Positions 17,763 to 27,430 of a DNA stretch of 64,000 nucleotides are shown here, one piece after another. The stretch is from Pseudorhodobacter antarcticus (GTDB lineage: Bacteria > Pseudomonadota > Alphaproteobacteria > Rhodobacterales > Rhodobacteraceae). Within the stretch, counting starts at the first letter, position 1; the number at the start of each line of letters is the position of its first letter. The translations under genes were made by a program, and so were the position numbers. The notes below the pieces were generated by a model. That model was not told where the DNA came from. It saw only the letters and a list, made by a program, of their open reading frames with translations, and searched no databases. Location of the stretch: positions 14,066-78,065 of the forward strand of contig CAMAQR010000014.1 in NCBI GenBank assembly GCA_945860375.1. Reading direction: 5' to 3'.

Positions 17763-18709
17763 CAGCGTTCCCCCTTGTTGTAAGCCACCATCAATGCCGC
17801 CGGGGTTTCCGCCCGCCGCGACATCACGATCAGCGCCAGTATTGACAGAATATACGGTGCCATCAGGAACAGCTGATAAGGCAATACCGCCCCCAATGGC
17901 GTTTGCTGCAGCCGGATTTGCAGCGCATCAAACCCGGCAAACAGCAGCGCGCCCAGAACCGCCTTGCCCGGCCGCCAGGCGCCAAACACCACAAGTGCCA
18001 CACAAATCCAGCCGCGCCCATTCACCATCTCAAAGAAGAAACTGGAGAAAGCGGACAGGGTCAGAAAGCTGCCCCCCACCGCCATCAAACCCGACCCCAC
18101 GATCACCGCCCCCATTCGCAGCCCCGTCACCGACAGACCTTGCGATTCCACCGCTGCCGGATTTTCGCCCGCCGCACGCAGGGCCAGCCCCAACGGCGTT
18201 CGGAACAACACCCATGCGGTCAGCAGGGCCACGCCGAAAGCGGCATAGGTCAAAGCGGTCTGCGAAAACAACGCCTCCCCAAGCAGGGGGATGTCGGAAA
18301 GCAGGGGGATTTCAATTGGTTGGAACGGCTCAATCTTGGGCGGGCTGGTGACTTCGGGCAGCATCAGGCGATAGGCGAACGAACTGGTCGACGTTGCCAG
18401 CAGCGTCACGCCCAACCCCACCACATGCTGCGAGAGGCCAAATGGCACCGTCAGAACGCTGTGCAACAGGCCAAACAGCATCCCCGCGGCCATGGCGACG
18501 CCTACGCCGCCCCACAAGGGCAGGCCCTGATAGACCGCCATCCATCCCGTGAAGGCCCCGATCACCATGATGCCCTCAATCCCGAGGTTCAAAACGCCAG
18601 CACGCTCGCAGATCAACTCGCCCATGGTGGCGAAAATCAACGGCGAGGCGATGCGCACCGCCGCCGCCCAAAAGCTGGCCGAGATCAGGATGTCCCATAG
18701 CACGCTCAT
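17762..18709 (-). CDS. BMP-type nucleoside ABC transporter permease (second)
   Basis: Inner-membrane permease of 315 residues in the branched-chain/nucleoside importer family (NupQ/YufQ-like). It has about eight hydrophobic helices and the family segment [20 protein letters not shown] near the N-terminus. It overlaps the preceding permease gene by four bases and the deaminase by one. With the other permease, the double ATPase and the BMP lipoprotein-like binding protein, it forms a complete importer, probably for nucleosides or pyrimidines. Confidence 0.88.
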   Translation of the reverse strand: MSVLWDILISASFWAAAVRIASPLIFATMGELICERAGVLNLGIEGIMVIGAFTGWMAVYQGLPLWGGVGVAMAAGMLFGLLHSVLTVPFGLSQHVVGLGVTLLATSTSSFAYRLMLPEVTSPPKIEPFQPIEIPLLSDIPLLGEALFSQTALTYAAFGVALLTAWVLFRTPLGLALRAAGENPAAVESQGLSVTGLRMGAVIVGSGLMAVGGSFLTLSAFSSFFFEMVNGRGWICVALVVFGAWRPGKAVLGALLFAGFDALQIRLQQTPLGAVLPYQLFLMAPYILSILALIVMSRRAETPAALMVAYNKGER

Positions 18710-19749
18710 CCGCGCACCACGCGATAACGGGTCAGCAAGATCGCCAGCACCATGAACAACAGTGCCACCGCCAACAGCATATCGGCGATATAAGTCGGCA
18801 CCCCGGCGGCGCGGCTCATGCTGTCGGACCCCACAAAGATCCCCGCCACAAACAGCGCCGCAGGCAGCACCGCCAACGGATGCAGCAACGCCAGCATCGC
18901 CACTATGATGCCGGTGTAGCCAAAACCGGGGCTCAGATCGAGGCTCAGATGCCCCTTCAGCCCCGCCACCTCGGACCAGCCCGCCAGCGCGGCCAAGCCT
19001 CCCGACAGCAGCGCGGTTTTGATCAGCACCGCGTTCACCGGCATGCCCGCAAAGCGGGCCGCCTGCATGTTCTGGCCCACCGCCCGCATCTCAAACCCCA
19101 GCGTCGTTCGGGTCTGCATCACCCAAACCGCAACCGCTGCCACCAGTGCCAACCCAAATCCCCAATGCAGCCGCAGTCCATCCACCAACCGGGGCAAACG
19201 TGCCTCGGGCAGCAGCGCCGCCGATTTGGGCCAGCCCATGCCGGCAGGGTCCTTCATCGGGCCCTCCAGCAAGTATGACACCAGCAACAGCATGATAAAG
19301 TTCAGCAAAAGCGTGGTCACAACCTCGTCCACCCCCAGCCGGGTCTTCAGCAACACCGGCCCCATCAGGACCAAAGCCCCCGCCAGCATGGCCCCCAAAG
19401 CCGTGACAGGCAGCACCCAAGGGCTGCCCAATGCCCCTGTTCCCAGCACCACCGCCACGATTGCGCCCGCGTAAAACTGCGCCTCGGCCCCGATGTTCCA
19501 CAGCTTGGCGCGAAAGGCGACGGCCACCGCAAGCCCGGTGAAGATCAGCGGTGTCGCCCGGTTCAGCGTTTCCAGCGCCGCAAATTTCGATCCCACCGCC
19601 CCGGTGATGATCAGACCCAAAGTGCCAAACGGTTCTGCCCCCGCCACCAAGGCCAACAGCGATGCCACCACCACCGTCGCCATCAAGGCAGCCGCCGGAT
19701 AGCCCAACTGGCGCGCCAAACCGGGGTTCGCAATCACTTCAAGCCGCAT
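18706..19749 (-). CDS. BMP-type nucleoside ABC transporter permease (first)
   Basis: Permease of about 347 residues (NupP/YufP-like) with many hydrophobic helices and the family motif RAKLWNIGAEAQFYAGA. The frame stays open upstream, but that part overlaps the ATPase gene in another frame, so I place the start at the ATG at 19749 (MRLEVIANPG). An ATG at 19761 is the alternative. It overlaps the ATPase 3' end by 11 bases and the next permease by four. Confidence 0.86.
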   Translation of the reverse strand: MRLEVIANPGLARQLGYPAAALMATVVVASLLALVAGAEPFGTLGLIITGAVGSKFAALETLNRATPLIFTGLAVAVAFRAKLWNIGAEAQFYAGAIVAVVLGTGALGSPWVLPVTALGAMLAGALVLMGPVLLKTRLGVDEVVTTLLLNFIMLLLVSYLLEGPMKDPAGMGWPKSAALLPEARLPRLVDGLRLHWGFGLALVAAVAVWVMQTRTTLGFEMRAVGQNMQAARFAGMPVNAVLIKTALLSGGLAALAGWSEVAGLKGHLSLDLSPGFGYTGIIVAMLALLHPLAVLPAALFVAGIFVGSDSMSRAAGVPTYIADMLLAVALLFMVLAILLTRYRVVRG

Positions 19750-21274
19750 GTTCAAACCCATGCCCGGCCATCCAAAGCCCCAATTCGGCGGGCGTCTTGC
19801 TGCCCCGCGCGAAGCCCGGCGACAGCCGCCCCTCGGATAGAACATGGATCACGTCGGACAGGCTTTGCACCTCTTCCAGATCTTCGGAAATAAGCAACAC
19901 CGCCGCGCCCGCATCCCGTGCCGCGATCAGTCGGCCATGCACATAGGCAATCGCGCCCACATCCAGCCCCCGCACCGGTTGGTTGGCGATGATGAGTTGT
20001 GGCGCTGGCTCCAGCACGCGGCCCAAGATCAGCTTTTGCATGTTGCCGCCCGATAGCAGTCGAATTTGCGCGCCCGGCCCCGGACACCGCACGTCATAGG
20101 CGGCGATGATGCCGCGCGCAAATGCTTCGGCGGCCGCCCAATTCATCCAGCCGCGCCGCGAGAATTCGGGCCGGAAATAGCCCTCCAGCACTGCGTTTTC
20201 GATCAGGTTGAAATCGGCAATGGTCCCGGTCTTGTGGCGATCTTCCGGGATGCGCGCGATACCGGCGCCAATTGCCGCGCGCGGGGTCCAGCCGGCAACG
20301 GCCTGCCCCTGCACCTGCAATTGCCCGACAGCGGGCCGGATCAGACCCGAGATCAGATCGGCCAACGCCGCTTGCCCATTGCCCGACACCCCTGCAAGGC
20401 CGCTGATCTGCCCCGCCCTCAAAGCCAGAGTGACGCCTTTCAGCCCGGGAACCGCACCCTGATCCGGCGTGGAAACCTTGTCGAGCCGCAACAGCACGCC
20501 CCCTGCCACCCGCGCTTGCGCCTTTGGCAGTGCAACCGCCCCCCCCACCATCATCGCGGCCAGCGCCGTCCGGTCGGTGTCACGCGTGACAACCTCACCC
20601 ACCACGGTGCCATGGCGCAGCACGACACAGCGGTCGGCAATCGCCATCACCTCATGCAGCTTGTGGCTGATGAAGATGATCGACAACCCCCGCGAGGTTG
20701 CCAGCCGAAGGGTTTCAAACAAAGCGTCGGTTTCCTGCGGCGTCAGCACCGCCGTGGGTTCATCGAGGATCAGAATGCGGGCGTCACGGTACAGCGCCTT
20801 CAGGATTTCCACCCGTTGTCGCTGCCCCACCGACAAAGTCCCAACCCGCGCGTCAGGGTTCACCGCCAGCCCGAAATCGCCCGCCAAAGTCGCCACCCGC
20901 GCCCGCGCGTTCTTGGCTCCGCGCGACCACAGGCTTTCGGTGCCCAGCCGGATGTTGTCCAAGACCGTCAGGTTGTCGCACAGTGTAAAATGCTGATGCA
21001 CCATGCCCACGCCCGCAGCCAGCGCCGCGCGCGGATTGCCGGGGGCAAGGGGCAGGCCGAACACCTCAACCCCACCCTGATCGGCCACATAATGCCCGAA
21101 AAGGATGTTCATCAGCGTGGTCTTGCCCGCGCCGTTTTCGCCCAAAAGCGCCACCACCTCGCCCCTGTGCAGGGTCAAGCTGATGGCATTGTTGGCGACC
21201 AATGGCCCAAACCGCTTGGTGATGCGGTCAAGGCGAAGGACAACGTCCCCCGCCTTGGTCTTGGGGTCGGTCAC
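19739..21274 (-). CDS. BMP-type nucleoside ABC transporter, double ATPase
   Basis: A tandem ATPase of 511 residues (NupO/YufO-like) that powers the importer. The first domain has Walker A GENGAGKT, signature LSVGQ and Walker B ILILDEP. The second, C-terminal domain is degenerate at its Walker A (GVSGNGQA), as is normal for this family, and has LSGGNMQK as signature. It overlaps the binding-protein gene by four bases upstream and the permease downstream. Confidence 0.9.
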   Translation of the reverse strand: MTDPKTKAGDVVLRLDRITKRFGPLVANNAISLTLHRGEVVALLGENGAGKTTLMNILFGHYVADQGGVEVFGLPLAPGNPRAALAAGVGMVHQHFTLCDNLTVLDNIRLGTESLWSRGAKNARARVATLAGDFGLAVNPDARVGTLSVGQRQRVEILKALYRDARILILDEPTAVLTPQETDALFETLRLATSRGLSIIFISHKLHEVMAIADRCVVLRHGTVVGEVVTRDTDRTALAAMMVGGAVALPKAQARVAGGVLLRLDKVSTPDQGAVPGLKGVTLALRAGQISGLAGVSGNGQAALADLISGLIRPAVGQLQVQGQAVAGWTPRAAIGAGIARIPEDRHKTGTIADFNLIENAVLEGYFRPEFSRRGWMNWAAAEAFARGIIAAYDVRCPGPGAQIRLLSGGNMQKLILGRVLEPAPQLIIANQPVRGLDVGAIAYVHGRLIAARDAGAAVLLISEDLEEVQSLSDVIHVLSEGRLSPGFARGSKTPAELGLWMAGHGFEHAA

Positions 21275-22287
21275 GATGATTTGGGCTCGCCGTCATCCAC
21301 CGCCACAGTGAAGGACCCATCCTTGATGGCGGCCTCTTGCGCGGCCACCCGTGCCATCACATCGGCCGGAACCTTGCCTTCAAACGTTCCCAAAGGCGCC
21401 AATGAACAGCCGCCCGCGTTCATCTGCGAGAACACGCCGTAATTGTCGGCGGTGAACACCCCGGCATTGATCGCCTCAATTGCCTTGTTCAAAGTCGGCT
21501 CAAAATGCCACAGCGCCGAGGCAATGACGGTGTCTGGATAATCGGCTTGGGTGTTGATCACGTTGCCAATCGCCAAGACGCCACGTTCCTTAGCCGCATC
21601 CGAAACGCCAAAGCGTTCCGCATACAAAAGGTCCGCTCCGCCGTCGATCATGGCCAGCGCAGTTTCCTTGGCTTTCGGAGGATCAAACCAAGACCCGATG
21701 AAGCTGACCTGAAACTTGATGCCCGGGTTGCTTTCGCGCGCGCCTGCCATGAAGGCATTCATCAGCCGGTTCACCTCGGGGATCGGAAAGCCGCCGACCA
21801 TGCCGATGTTGCCCTTGGTCATCGCCCCGGCAATGATGCCAGACAGATAGGCCGCGTCCTGAATGTAATTGTCAAACACCGCAAGGTTCGGGTTGGCTGC
21901 GGCATCCGGCATGAACGAGGACCCCATCAGGAAGGCCACATCCGGGTATTCCGCCGCGACTTCGCGCGCCTCTTGCTCTGCTCCGAAAATCTCACCGACG
22001 ATCAGTTTGACCCCCGCCTCGCAATATTCGCGCATCACGCGCGGGTAATCGGTGTTGGCGACGTTCTCGCTGTAAGTGTAGTCCACTGCGCCCGCGGCTT
22101 TGGCCGCCTCTGCGGCCGTGTGAATCCGGCTGACCCATTGCTGTTCCACGGGCACCGTGTAGATGCCCGCCATCTTGATCGGCTCTGCCGCCCACATGGG
22201 TTTCGGCAAGCCAGCGGTCAAAGCCAGGGCCCCGCCTGATAGCAACAGTCCCCGGCGCGTAACAGTCAGAAAACGGCGTTTCATCAT
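21271..22287 (-). CDS. BMP-family substrate-binding protein
   Basis: Periplasmic binding protein of 338 residues in the BmpA/Med family, the ligand receptor of this importer. The N-terminus has a secretion signal with twin arginines (TVTRRGLLLSGGALALTAG, ending MWAAE) and no lipobox cysteine. Mature motifs include AGIYTVPVEQQWV, YPDVAFLMGSS and GMVGGFPIPEVNR. It is the first gene of the importer-deaminase operon. A 200-base gap with a palindrome lies upstream. Confidence 0.9.
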   Translation of the reverse strand: MMKRRFLTVTRRGLLLSGGALALTAGLPKPMWAAEPIKMAGIYTVPVEQQWVSRIHTAAEAAKAAGAVDYTYSENVANTDYPRVMREYCEAGVKLIVGEIFGAEQEAREVAAEYPDVAFLMGSSFMPDAAANPNLAVFDNYIQDAAYLSGIIAGAMTKGNIGMVGGFPIPEVNRLMNAFMAGARESNPGIKFQVSFIGSWFDPPKAKETALAMIDGGADLLYAERFGVSDAAKERGVLAIGNVINTQADYPDTVIASALWHFEPTLNKAIEAINAGVFTADNYGVFSQMNAGGCSLAPLGTFEGKVPADVMARVAAQEAAIKDGSFTVAVDDGEPKSS

Positions 22288-22429
22288 CGTTCAACATCCC
22301 TATTGAGGTGGCGGACGGGTCTTTGTGACCCTGTTATTTGACCGGAAGGTAAAACCGATTGCCGATTCTACGCAAGCGATGCTTTACACTGGGGCATCAG
22401 GGGCTTCCTCTTGGCTCAAATATCCAAGT

Positions 22430-22447
22430 CGGAATTCCAGAATTCCG
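22430..22447. promoter_or_regulatory. 18-bp palindrome upstream of the BMP importer operon
   Basis: CGGAATTC and GAATTCCG form perfect 8-bp arms separated by CA. The site lies about 145 bases upstream of the first gene of the importer operon and 40 bases past the end of the upstream flavoprotein gene. There is no T-run, so an operator is more likely than a terminator. The binding protein is unknown. Confidence 0.35.
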
Positions 22448-22486
22448 GCTCGGACCAAGGCCGGCCTGCCCTCTAACCACGCGAGT

Positions 22487-24919
22487 TCAGGACTTTACCC
22501 GCGCGTTCGTCGGATCATAGAGCGCGCCCAGATGCAGATGCGCAGGAACCCGTTCGGAGGCCACCTCCAGCTCATAACTGCCCGAGGTCATGAACGCCTC
22601 ATCCACGCCCGCCCGTCGAATGAACCCATAGCCGATGGGCTTGCCGATGGTGTGGCCAAAGCCACCCGACGACAGCCAGCCCACCCGCTCACCGTCGCGA
22701 TAAATCGTCTCGCGCCCCAGCAGGATCACCGCTGGATCGTCGACCGTGAACCCCGCAAGCCGCTTTTTCACCCCACCGGCCAACTGCGCCGCCACCGCTG
22801 CGCGGCCGATGAAATCAACGCCAGATTTCATCTTGCAGGCCCAAGCCAGTCCCGCCTCGACCGGGGTATGATCGGGGCCGATGTCCGCACCCCAAGCCCG
22901 ATATCCTTTTTCCAACCGCAAGGTTTCAATCGCGCGGTAGCCTGCATTCACCACGCCGCCGCCCGCCATCAGCGCCTCGTAGACCGTCACGGCCACATCG
23001 GTGGGCATGTGCAATTCCCAGCCAAGTTCGCCCACATATGTCACCCGCAGCGCCAGAACCGGGCAACCTGCCACCGAAATCTGGCGCGCCGATCCGAACG
23101 GAAAGCCAGCGTTTGACAAATCATCCGGGCAGGCCCGCGCCAGAATATCGCGCGCCTTCGGCCCCATCAGTGACAGCACCGCCGATCCCGAGGTTACATC
23201 GACCAACTGACAATTCCCGGTCAGATTGCGGCTGATCCAGTCGAAATCATGGGTGGCAAAACCGGTGCCGGTGACAATGTAAAACTCATCCCACGCCGTG
23301 CGTGCCACGGTTACATCCGCCTCTATCCCACCCCGCACATTCAGCATCTGCGTGTAGGTCAGTGACCCAACCGCCCGATCTACATTCCCAGATGATATGT
23401 AACTCAAGGCCTTGGCCGCATCCGGCCCCTTCAGCGTGAATTTGGCGAACGAGGTCTGGTCGATCAGTACCGCGCTTTCCCGACAAGCAACATGCTCGCG
23501 GCGCACCTGATCCCACCAACCGGGGCGCTGATAGGAATAGCGGTCCACTGGCGCTTCGCCAACCGACAGATCGGCGAACCAATTTGGCCGCTCCCACCCC
23601 AGTTTTTCACCAAAACATGCCCCTGCCGCCTTCAGATGCGCGTAAAGCGGCGACCGCCGTGTGGGCCGCGCCGACTGCATTTCCTCGGACGGCCAAGCGA
23701 TGGTGTAGTGCTTGCCGTAAGCCTCAAGCGTCCGCGTGCGGACCCAATCTGTGGATTGATGCACGCGGCCAAAACGACGGATGTCCACCGGCCACAAATC
23801 ATAGGGGGCCTCACCCTTCACCGCCCATTCCGCCAAAGCCATGCCAGCGCCGCCACCGCTTGCGATGCCAAAAGCGTTAAACCCGGCCCCAACATAAAAA
23901 TTCCGCAATTCCGGCGCTTCGCCCAAGATGAAATTGCCATCGGGCGTAAAGCTTTCCGGCCCGTTCAACAGCTGCTTGACACCGGCGTTCGCCAGTGCCG
24001 GCACGCGGGCAATCGCATCTTCCATGAACTGGCCGTAATGGTCGTAATCGGACGTCAACAAGTCAAAATGAAAGCCATCGGGGATGCCCTTCACCGCCCA
24101 GGGCTTCGGGTTTGGCTCGTAGCCCCCCCAGACGAGGCCACCCACGTCTTCTTTCCAATAGGTCAGCCGGTCCGGATCGCGCAAGGTGGGCAGATCAGAG
24201 GTAACCCCTTCAATCCGTTCGGTAATCATATACTGATGTTCCACCGAAACCAGTGGCACATTCACCCCGACCTGCGCTGCCAAGGCCCGCGTCCATTGGC
24301 CCGCACAGCAAATCACCTTTTCACATTCGATGGTCCCGAACGGCGTTTCCACCCCGCGGATGCGACCATCCTCAACGATCACCCGCGTGACCGGAGTATC
24401 CTCAAATATCTTCACCCCCGCCATCCGCGCGCCTTTGGCCAGCGATTGCGTGATGTCTGACGGGTTCGCCTGCCCGTCGGTCGGCAGATAGGCCGCGCCG
24501 ACCAGATCGTCGATGGTCATCAAAGGCCAAAGATCCTGTGCCTCTTGCGGCGTCAGCAGGTGCATTTCCAACCCGAAACTGTGCGCCGTCGTCGCTTGCC
24601 GTTTCACCTCGGTCCAGCGTTCGGCATTGCAGGCCAACCGCAGCCCGCCATTCATTTTCCAGCCGGTTTGCAACCCGGTTTCTGCTTCTAGACGTTTGTA
24701 CAAGTCAACCGAATAGCCCAGCAATTGCGTGATGTTGGCAGATGTTCTTAACTGTCCGACCAGCCCCGCCGCATGGAACGTCGTGCCGCTCGTCAGCTTC
24801 TTGCGTTCCAGCAAAACCGTGTCGGTCCAGCCCAGTTTGCCCATGTGGTAGGCGGTGGAGCAACCAATGATACCGCCGCCGATGATAACGGCGCGCGCTG
24901 TGCTGGGTAGGTCTGCCAT
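22487..24919 (-). CDS. Dimethylglycine/sarcosine dehydrogenase-like flavoprotein
   Basis: A two-domain enzyme of 810 residues. The N-terminal half is an FAD amine oxidoreductase (VIIGGGIIGCSTAYH) and carries the TTFHAAGL motif, whose histidine binds FAD covalently in dimethylglycine and sarcosine dehydrogenases. The C-terminal half is a GcvT/aminomethyltransferase-like folate domain (ending with the GGFGHTIGKPIGYG motif). It should oxidatively demethylate an N-methyl amine and pass the C1 unit to tetrahydrofolate. I use the ATG at 24919 because GAGGA precedes it. It lies seven bases after a kinase gene and appears to belong to the same transcript as soeABC. Confidence 0.85.
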   Translation of the reverse strand: MADLPSTARAVIIGGGIIGCSTAYHMGKLGWTDTVLLERKKLTSGTTFHAAGLVGQLRTSANITQLLGYSVDLYKRLEAETGLQTGWKMNGGLRLACNAERWTEVKRQATTAHSFGLEMHLLTPQEAQDLWPLMTIDDLVGAAYLPTDGQANPSDITQSLAKGARMAGVKIFEDTPVTRVIVEDGRIRGVETPFGTIECEKVICCAGQWTRALAAQVGVNVPLVSVEHQYMITERIEGVTSDLPTLRDPDRLTYWKEDVGGLVWGGYEPNPKPWAVKGIPDGFHFDLLTSDYDHYGQFMEDAIARVPALANAGVKQLLNGPESFTPDGNFILGEAPELRNFYVGAGFNAFGIASGGGAGMALAEWAVKGEAPYDLWPVDIRRFGRVHQSTDWVRTRTLEAYGKHYTIAWPSEEMQSARPTRRSPLYAHLKAAGACFGEKLGWERPNWFADLSVGEAPVDRYSYQRPGWWDQVRREHVACRESAVLIDQTSFAKFTLKGPDAAKALSYISSGNVDRAVGSLTYTQMLNVRGGIEADVTVARTAWDEFYIVTGTGFATHDFDWISRNLTGNCQLVDVTSGSAVLSLMGPKARDILARACPDDLSNAGFPFGSARQISVAGCPVLALRVTYVGELGWELHMPTDVAVTVYEALMAGGGVVNAGYRAIETLRLEKGYRAWGADIGPDHTPVEAGLAWACKMKSGVDFIGRAAVAAQLAGGVKKRLAGFTVDDPAVILLGRETIYRDGERVGWLSSGGFGHTIGKPIGYGFIRRAGVDEAFMTSGSYELEVASERVPAHLHLGALYDPTNARVKS

Positions 24920-24926
24920 GATGTCC

Positions 24927-25799
24927 TCAGGTCTGTGCAAAGGCGTCGAGAGACGCCCGATAGGTGGTTAAAGTACTGGTCGTGTAGCCCGCGTAATCGA
25001 AGTCCAGTTCGGAATGAATCTCTGACACCATACTCCACATCGCCTCGCGCAGCGCCGCCGCCGCCTTCATCGCATGGTAACGGCGCAGCAAGCCACCATC
25101 GCAGCGGCCGAAATATACCTCAAGCATACGCGTCTCTTGCTGTTGGGTCAGGCCGTTGTTGGCGGCCAATCCGCCCAGATCGAACAAGGGCGAATTGAAC
25201 CCGGCATAATCCCAGTCGATCAGCCACATCCTGTCGGCATCCAACAGAAAATTGGCTGGCAAAAGGTCATTGTGACCGAAAACAAGATCAACCGGCCCCA
25301 CGGCCGCTTCGAGCAAGTTTGCATCCTGCATCAGGTCAGCCAGCAAAGCCAGATGCCGGCTTTGGCCATCGCGCAAAGCGCCGGCATAATCGCGCAACAC
25401 ATGGAACACCCAGAAGGTCAAAGCCGGTCCGCGCAAGTGCCTTGGCATATCGCGATGGGCCCGCGCCACAAGGTCCAAGGCCTGATCCAGCACGATATCT
25501 TGTTGCAAATCCGCCACCGACATGGTGCGGCCTTCGATGAAATCAATCACCAAAGCGCCCGGCGCATGGTACAAGACCGCGGGCGAGATCCCCGCGGCGT
25601 GGGCGGCACGGCTGGCGGCCAACTCGTTGAAACGCATGATCTGATGCACCGGAATGTCGTCACCGATCCGCACAACGGCCCGGCGCACATCGTCCTGCAC
25701 CAGCATATTGACGTTGGTGATACCGCCGCCCAAGGGCGTTATCTGCAAATCGCCTTGCCAAATTGGCAAGCTTTGTATCAGCGCCTCGGCTTTGTTCAT
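24927..25799 (-). CDS. Choline/ethanolamine kinase-like phosphotransferase
   Basis: A small-molecule kinase of 290 residues with the aminoglycoside/choline kinase fold. The catalytic loop is FGHNDLLPANFL, followed by the metal-binding LIDWDYAGFNSPLFDLG. The residues VEFIEGR-like (VIDFIEGRTM) hinge fits the family. It starts nine bases after soeC, with GGGGAG overlapping the soeC stop region, and runs into the dimethylglycine dehydrogenase-like gene. The pairing suggests a role with choline-, ethanolamine- or methylamine-type compounds, but the substrate is not known. Confidence 0.82.
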   Translation of the reverse strand: MNKAEALIQSLPIWQGDLQITPLGGGITNVNMLVQDDVRRAVVRIGDDIPVHQIMRFNELAASRAAHAAGISPAVLYHAPGALVIDFIEGRTMSVADLQQDIVLDQALDLVARAHRDMPRHLRGPALTFWVFHVLRDYAGALRDGQSRHLALLADLMQDANLLEAAVGPVDLVFGHNDLLPANFLLDADRMWLIDWDYAGFNSPLFDLGGLAANNGLTQQQETRMLEVYFGRCDGGLLRRYHAMKAAAALREAMWSMVSEIHSELDFDYAGYTTSTLTTYRASLDAFAQT

Positions 25800-25808
25800 C
25801 CACTCCCC

Positions 25809-26693
25809 CTAGCGTTTGCCGTAGTAGAGGCCCACCACATGTTCTGCTTCAGCAAAAAACAACCAGCGTGCGGCAAAGGCGCCGATCAGATGGCACAGTG
25901 CCGCGATTGCATGGGCCATGGGCCCCGAAACCAGCACCAGCAAAACCGCCGGACCCACCGTTGCCAACAGCAAAGCAAGCAGCCGCAGTTTTTGCACATG
26001 TTTGCGGCCCACCACAAAGATCATCTCGCGCAGCAGGTAGTTGCCCGCGGTGTGGGCCTGTTCAAACACGGTCACTTCGCCAATCCGATCAAGGCCCGTC
26101 GCCGTGCCAAGCGTCTGCGCACGGCGCGCAAACTGGCCATCGCCGACGTGCCAGATCGACAACAGCACCAGCGCCAACACAGCCAAAAGTACAGGTGCAA
26201 GGCCCAGAGTTGCCGAAGCCAACCCCGCCAGAATCGCGCCCCCTGTGATCGCAAAGGTCAGAAACATCACCGGGGTCAGCCAATGATGCCAGCGCGGCAC
26301 CGCCTTGATCTGCGTGTAAATCATCGAGGTGGTGAACACCGTTGTCAAAGCCAGACCTGCGCCAATGATACCCACGCCGCGCGGCCAACCCAGTTGCAGC
26401 CAGTCCGACAAAGCCATAGGAGACAGCATCAACAGCGTCGCAACCGACGCCCATGCCTCACGCGACAGCCAACTGCTGCGCCATTGGCTAAAGGCCTTCA
26501 ACGCCCGCTGCGGGTTGCCCAGATGGAATGCCGATGCCAAAAGACCAACAATCGCAAGACCATAGCCCAGCCCCCACAGGCCAAAGGCCACCCACCCGTA
26601 CGGATGTACAACACCAAAACCCAAATAGGCCAGCAAACCGAAGCCCAAGCCGGAAAACACCGAGAAGATGATGACAGAAGGTGCCGGATGCAT
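25809..26693 (-). CDS. soeC: Sulfite dehydrogenase membrane anchor SoeC (DmsC family)
   Basis: Integral membrane protein of 294 residues with about eight hydrophobic helices, of the DmsC type. It should anchor the molybdo-iron-sulfur subunits on the cytoplasmic face of the membrane and pass electrons from sulfite to quinone. It overlaps the soeB stop/start by one base. The assignment as SoeC rather than DmsC rests on the taurine-degradation context and on the lack of a Tat signal in the partner catalytic subunit. Confidence 0.8.
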   Translation of the reverse strand: MHPAPSVIIFSVFSGLGFGLLAYLGFGVVHPYGWVAFGLWGLGYGLAIVGLLASAFHLGNPQRALKAFSQWRSSWLSREAWASVATLLMLSPMALSDWLQLGWPRGVGIIGAGLALTTVFTTSMIYTQIKAVPRWHHWLTPVMFLTFAITGGAILAGLASATLGLAPVLLAVLALVLLSIWHVGDGQFARRAQTLGTATGLDRIGEVTVFEQAHTAGNYLLREMIFVVGRKHVQKLRLLALLLATVGPAVLLVLVSGPMAHAIAALCHLIGAFAARWLFFAEAEHVVGLYYGKR

Positions 26694-27430
26694 CAGATCT
26701 TCCCCAGAATTTTATCCAGCCAACCGGCCAAACCATTGGCCTTGATGTCGAGCAGTGGGGCCAACACACTGGCGTCTTGCCTCACATCCTTTGGTCGGGG
26801 TGGCAGATAGCGGTTTACGGGCTTGGTGCCCAGATCAGGCATCAACGCATAGCCGCCGCGCGCCGCGCTCAACTGGCTGACCTTGCTGTCAGGATCGGCG
26901 AAATCGCCAAAGTGGCGCGCCCCGGTGGGGCAACCGCGCACGCAGGCAGGTTCGCGGTCTTCTTCGGGCAGGTTTTCGTTGTAAATCCGGTCCACGCAGA
27001 GAGTGCATTTCTTCATCACCCCCGCCGCCGCATCCATTTCGCGCGCACCATAAGGGCAGGCCCAAGCGCACAAACCGCAACCAATGCAGGCATCTTCGTT
27101 CACCAGAACAATGCCATCCTCGACGCGCTTGTAACTGGCACCGGTGGGGCAAACAGTGACACAGGGCGCGTCTTCACAATGCAGGCAAGACCGAGGAAAG
27201 TTGATCGTTTGCGCAGGTTGATCAATGGGTTGCACTGCATAGCTGTGAACTCTGTTTAAGAATGTCCCGGAAGGCTCTGCGCCATAAGGGTTTTGATCCG
27301 AGAGCGGCGCCCCGTAGCCCTGATCATTCCACCCCTTGCAGGCGGTGACGCAGGCCTGACAGCCGACGCAAGTGTCCAGATCAATTGCGAGGCCCAGCTT
27401 TTTCTGGGTGTGAACCGGAAGACATGTCAT
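26693..27430 (-). CDS. soeB: Sulfite dehydrogenase iron-sulfur subunit SoeB (DmsB-like)
   Basis: Electron-transfer subunit of 245 residues with four cysteine clusters for 4Fe-4S centres: CVGCQACVTAC, CLHCEDAPCVTVC, CIGCGLCAWAC, and CTLC with CVRGC. This is the normal DmsB/NrfC pattern. It overlaps soeA by four bases and soeC by one. It should carry electrons from the molybdenum subunit to the membrane anchor. Confidence 0.87.
   Translation of the reverse strand: MTCLPVHTQKKLGLAIDLDTCVGCQACVTACKGWNDQGYGAPLSDQNPYGAEPSGTFLNRVHSYAVQPIDQPAQTINFPRSCLHCEDAPCVTVCPTGASYKRVEDGIVLVNEDACIGCGLCAWACPYGAREMDAAAGVMKKCTLCVDRIYNENLPEEDREPACVRGCPTGARHFGDFADPDSKVSQLSAARGGYALMPDLGTKPVNRYLPPRPKDVRQDASVLAPLLDIKANGLAGWLDKILGKI

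Noticed and set aside
24927..25799. Kinase read as an aminoglycoside resistance gene
   Set aside because: The fold is shared, but the operon with soeABC and an N-demethylating dehydrogenase and the choline-kinase-like hinge favour a metabolic role.
25074..26810. A 578-residue plus-strand frame opposite the kinase and soeC
   Set aside because: It crosses two real genes and a gene boundary in antisense and consists of His/Gln/Arg-rich low-information sequence.
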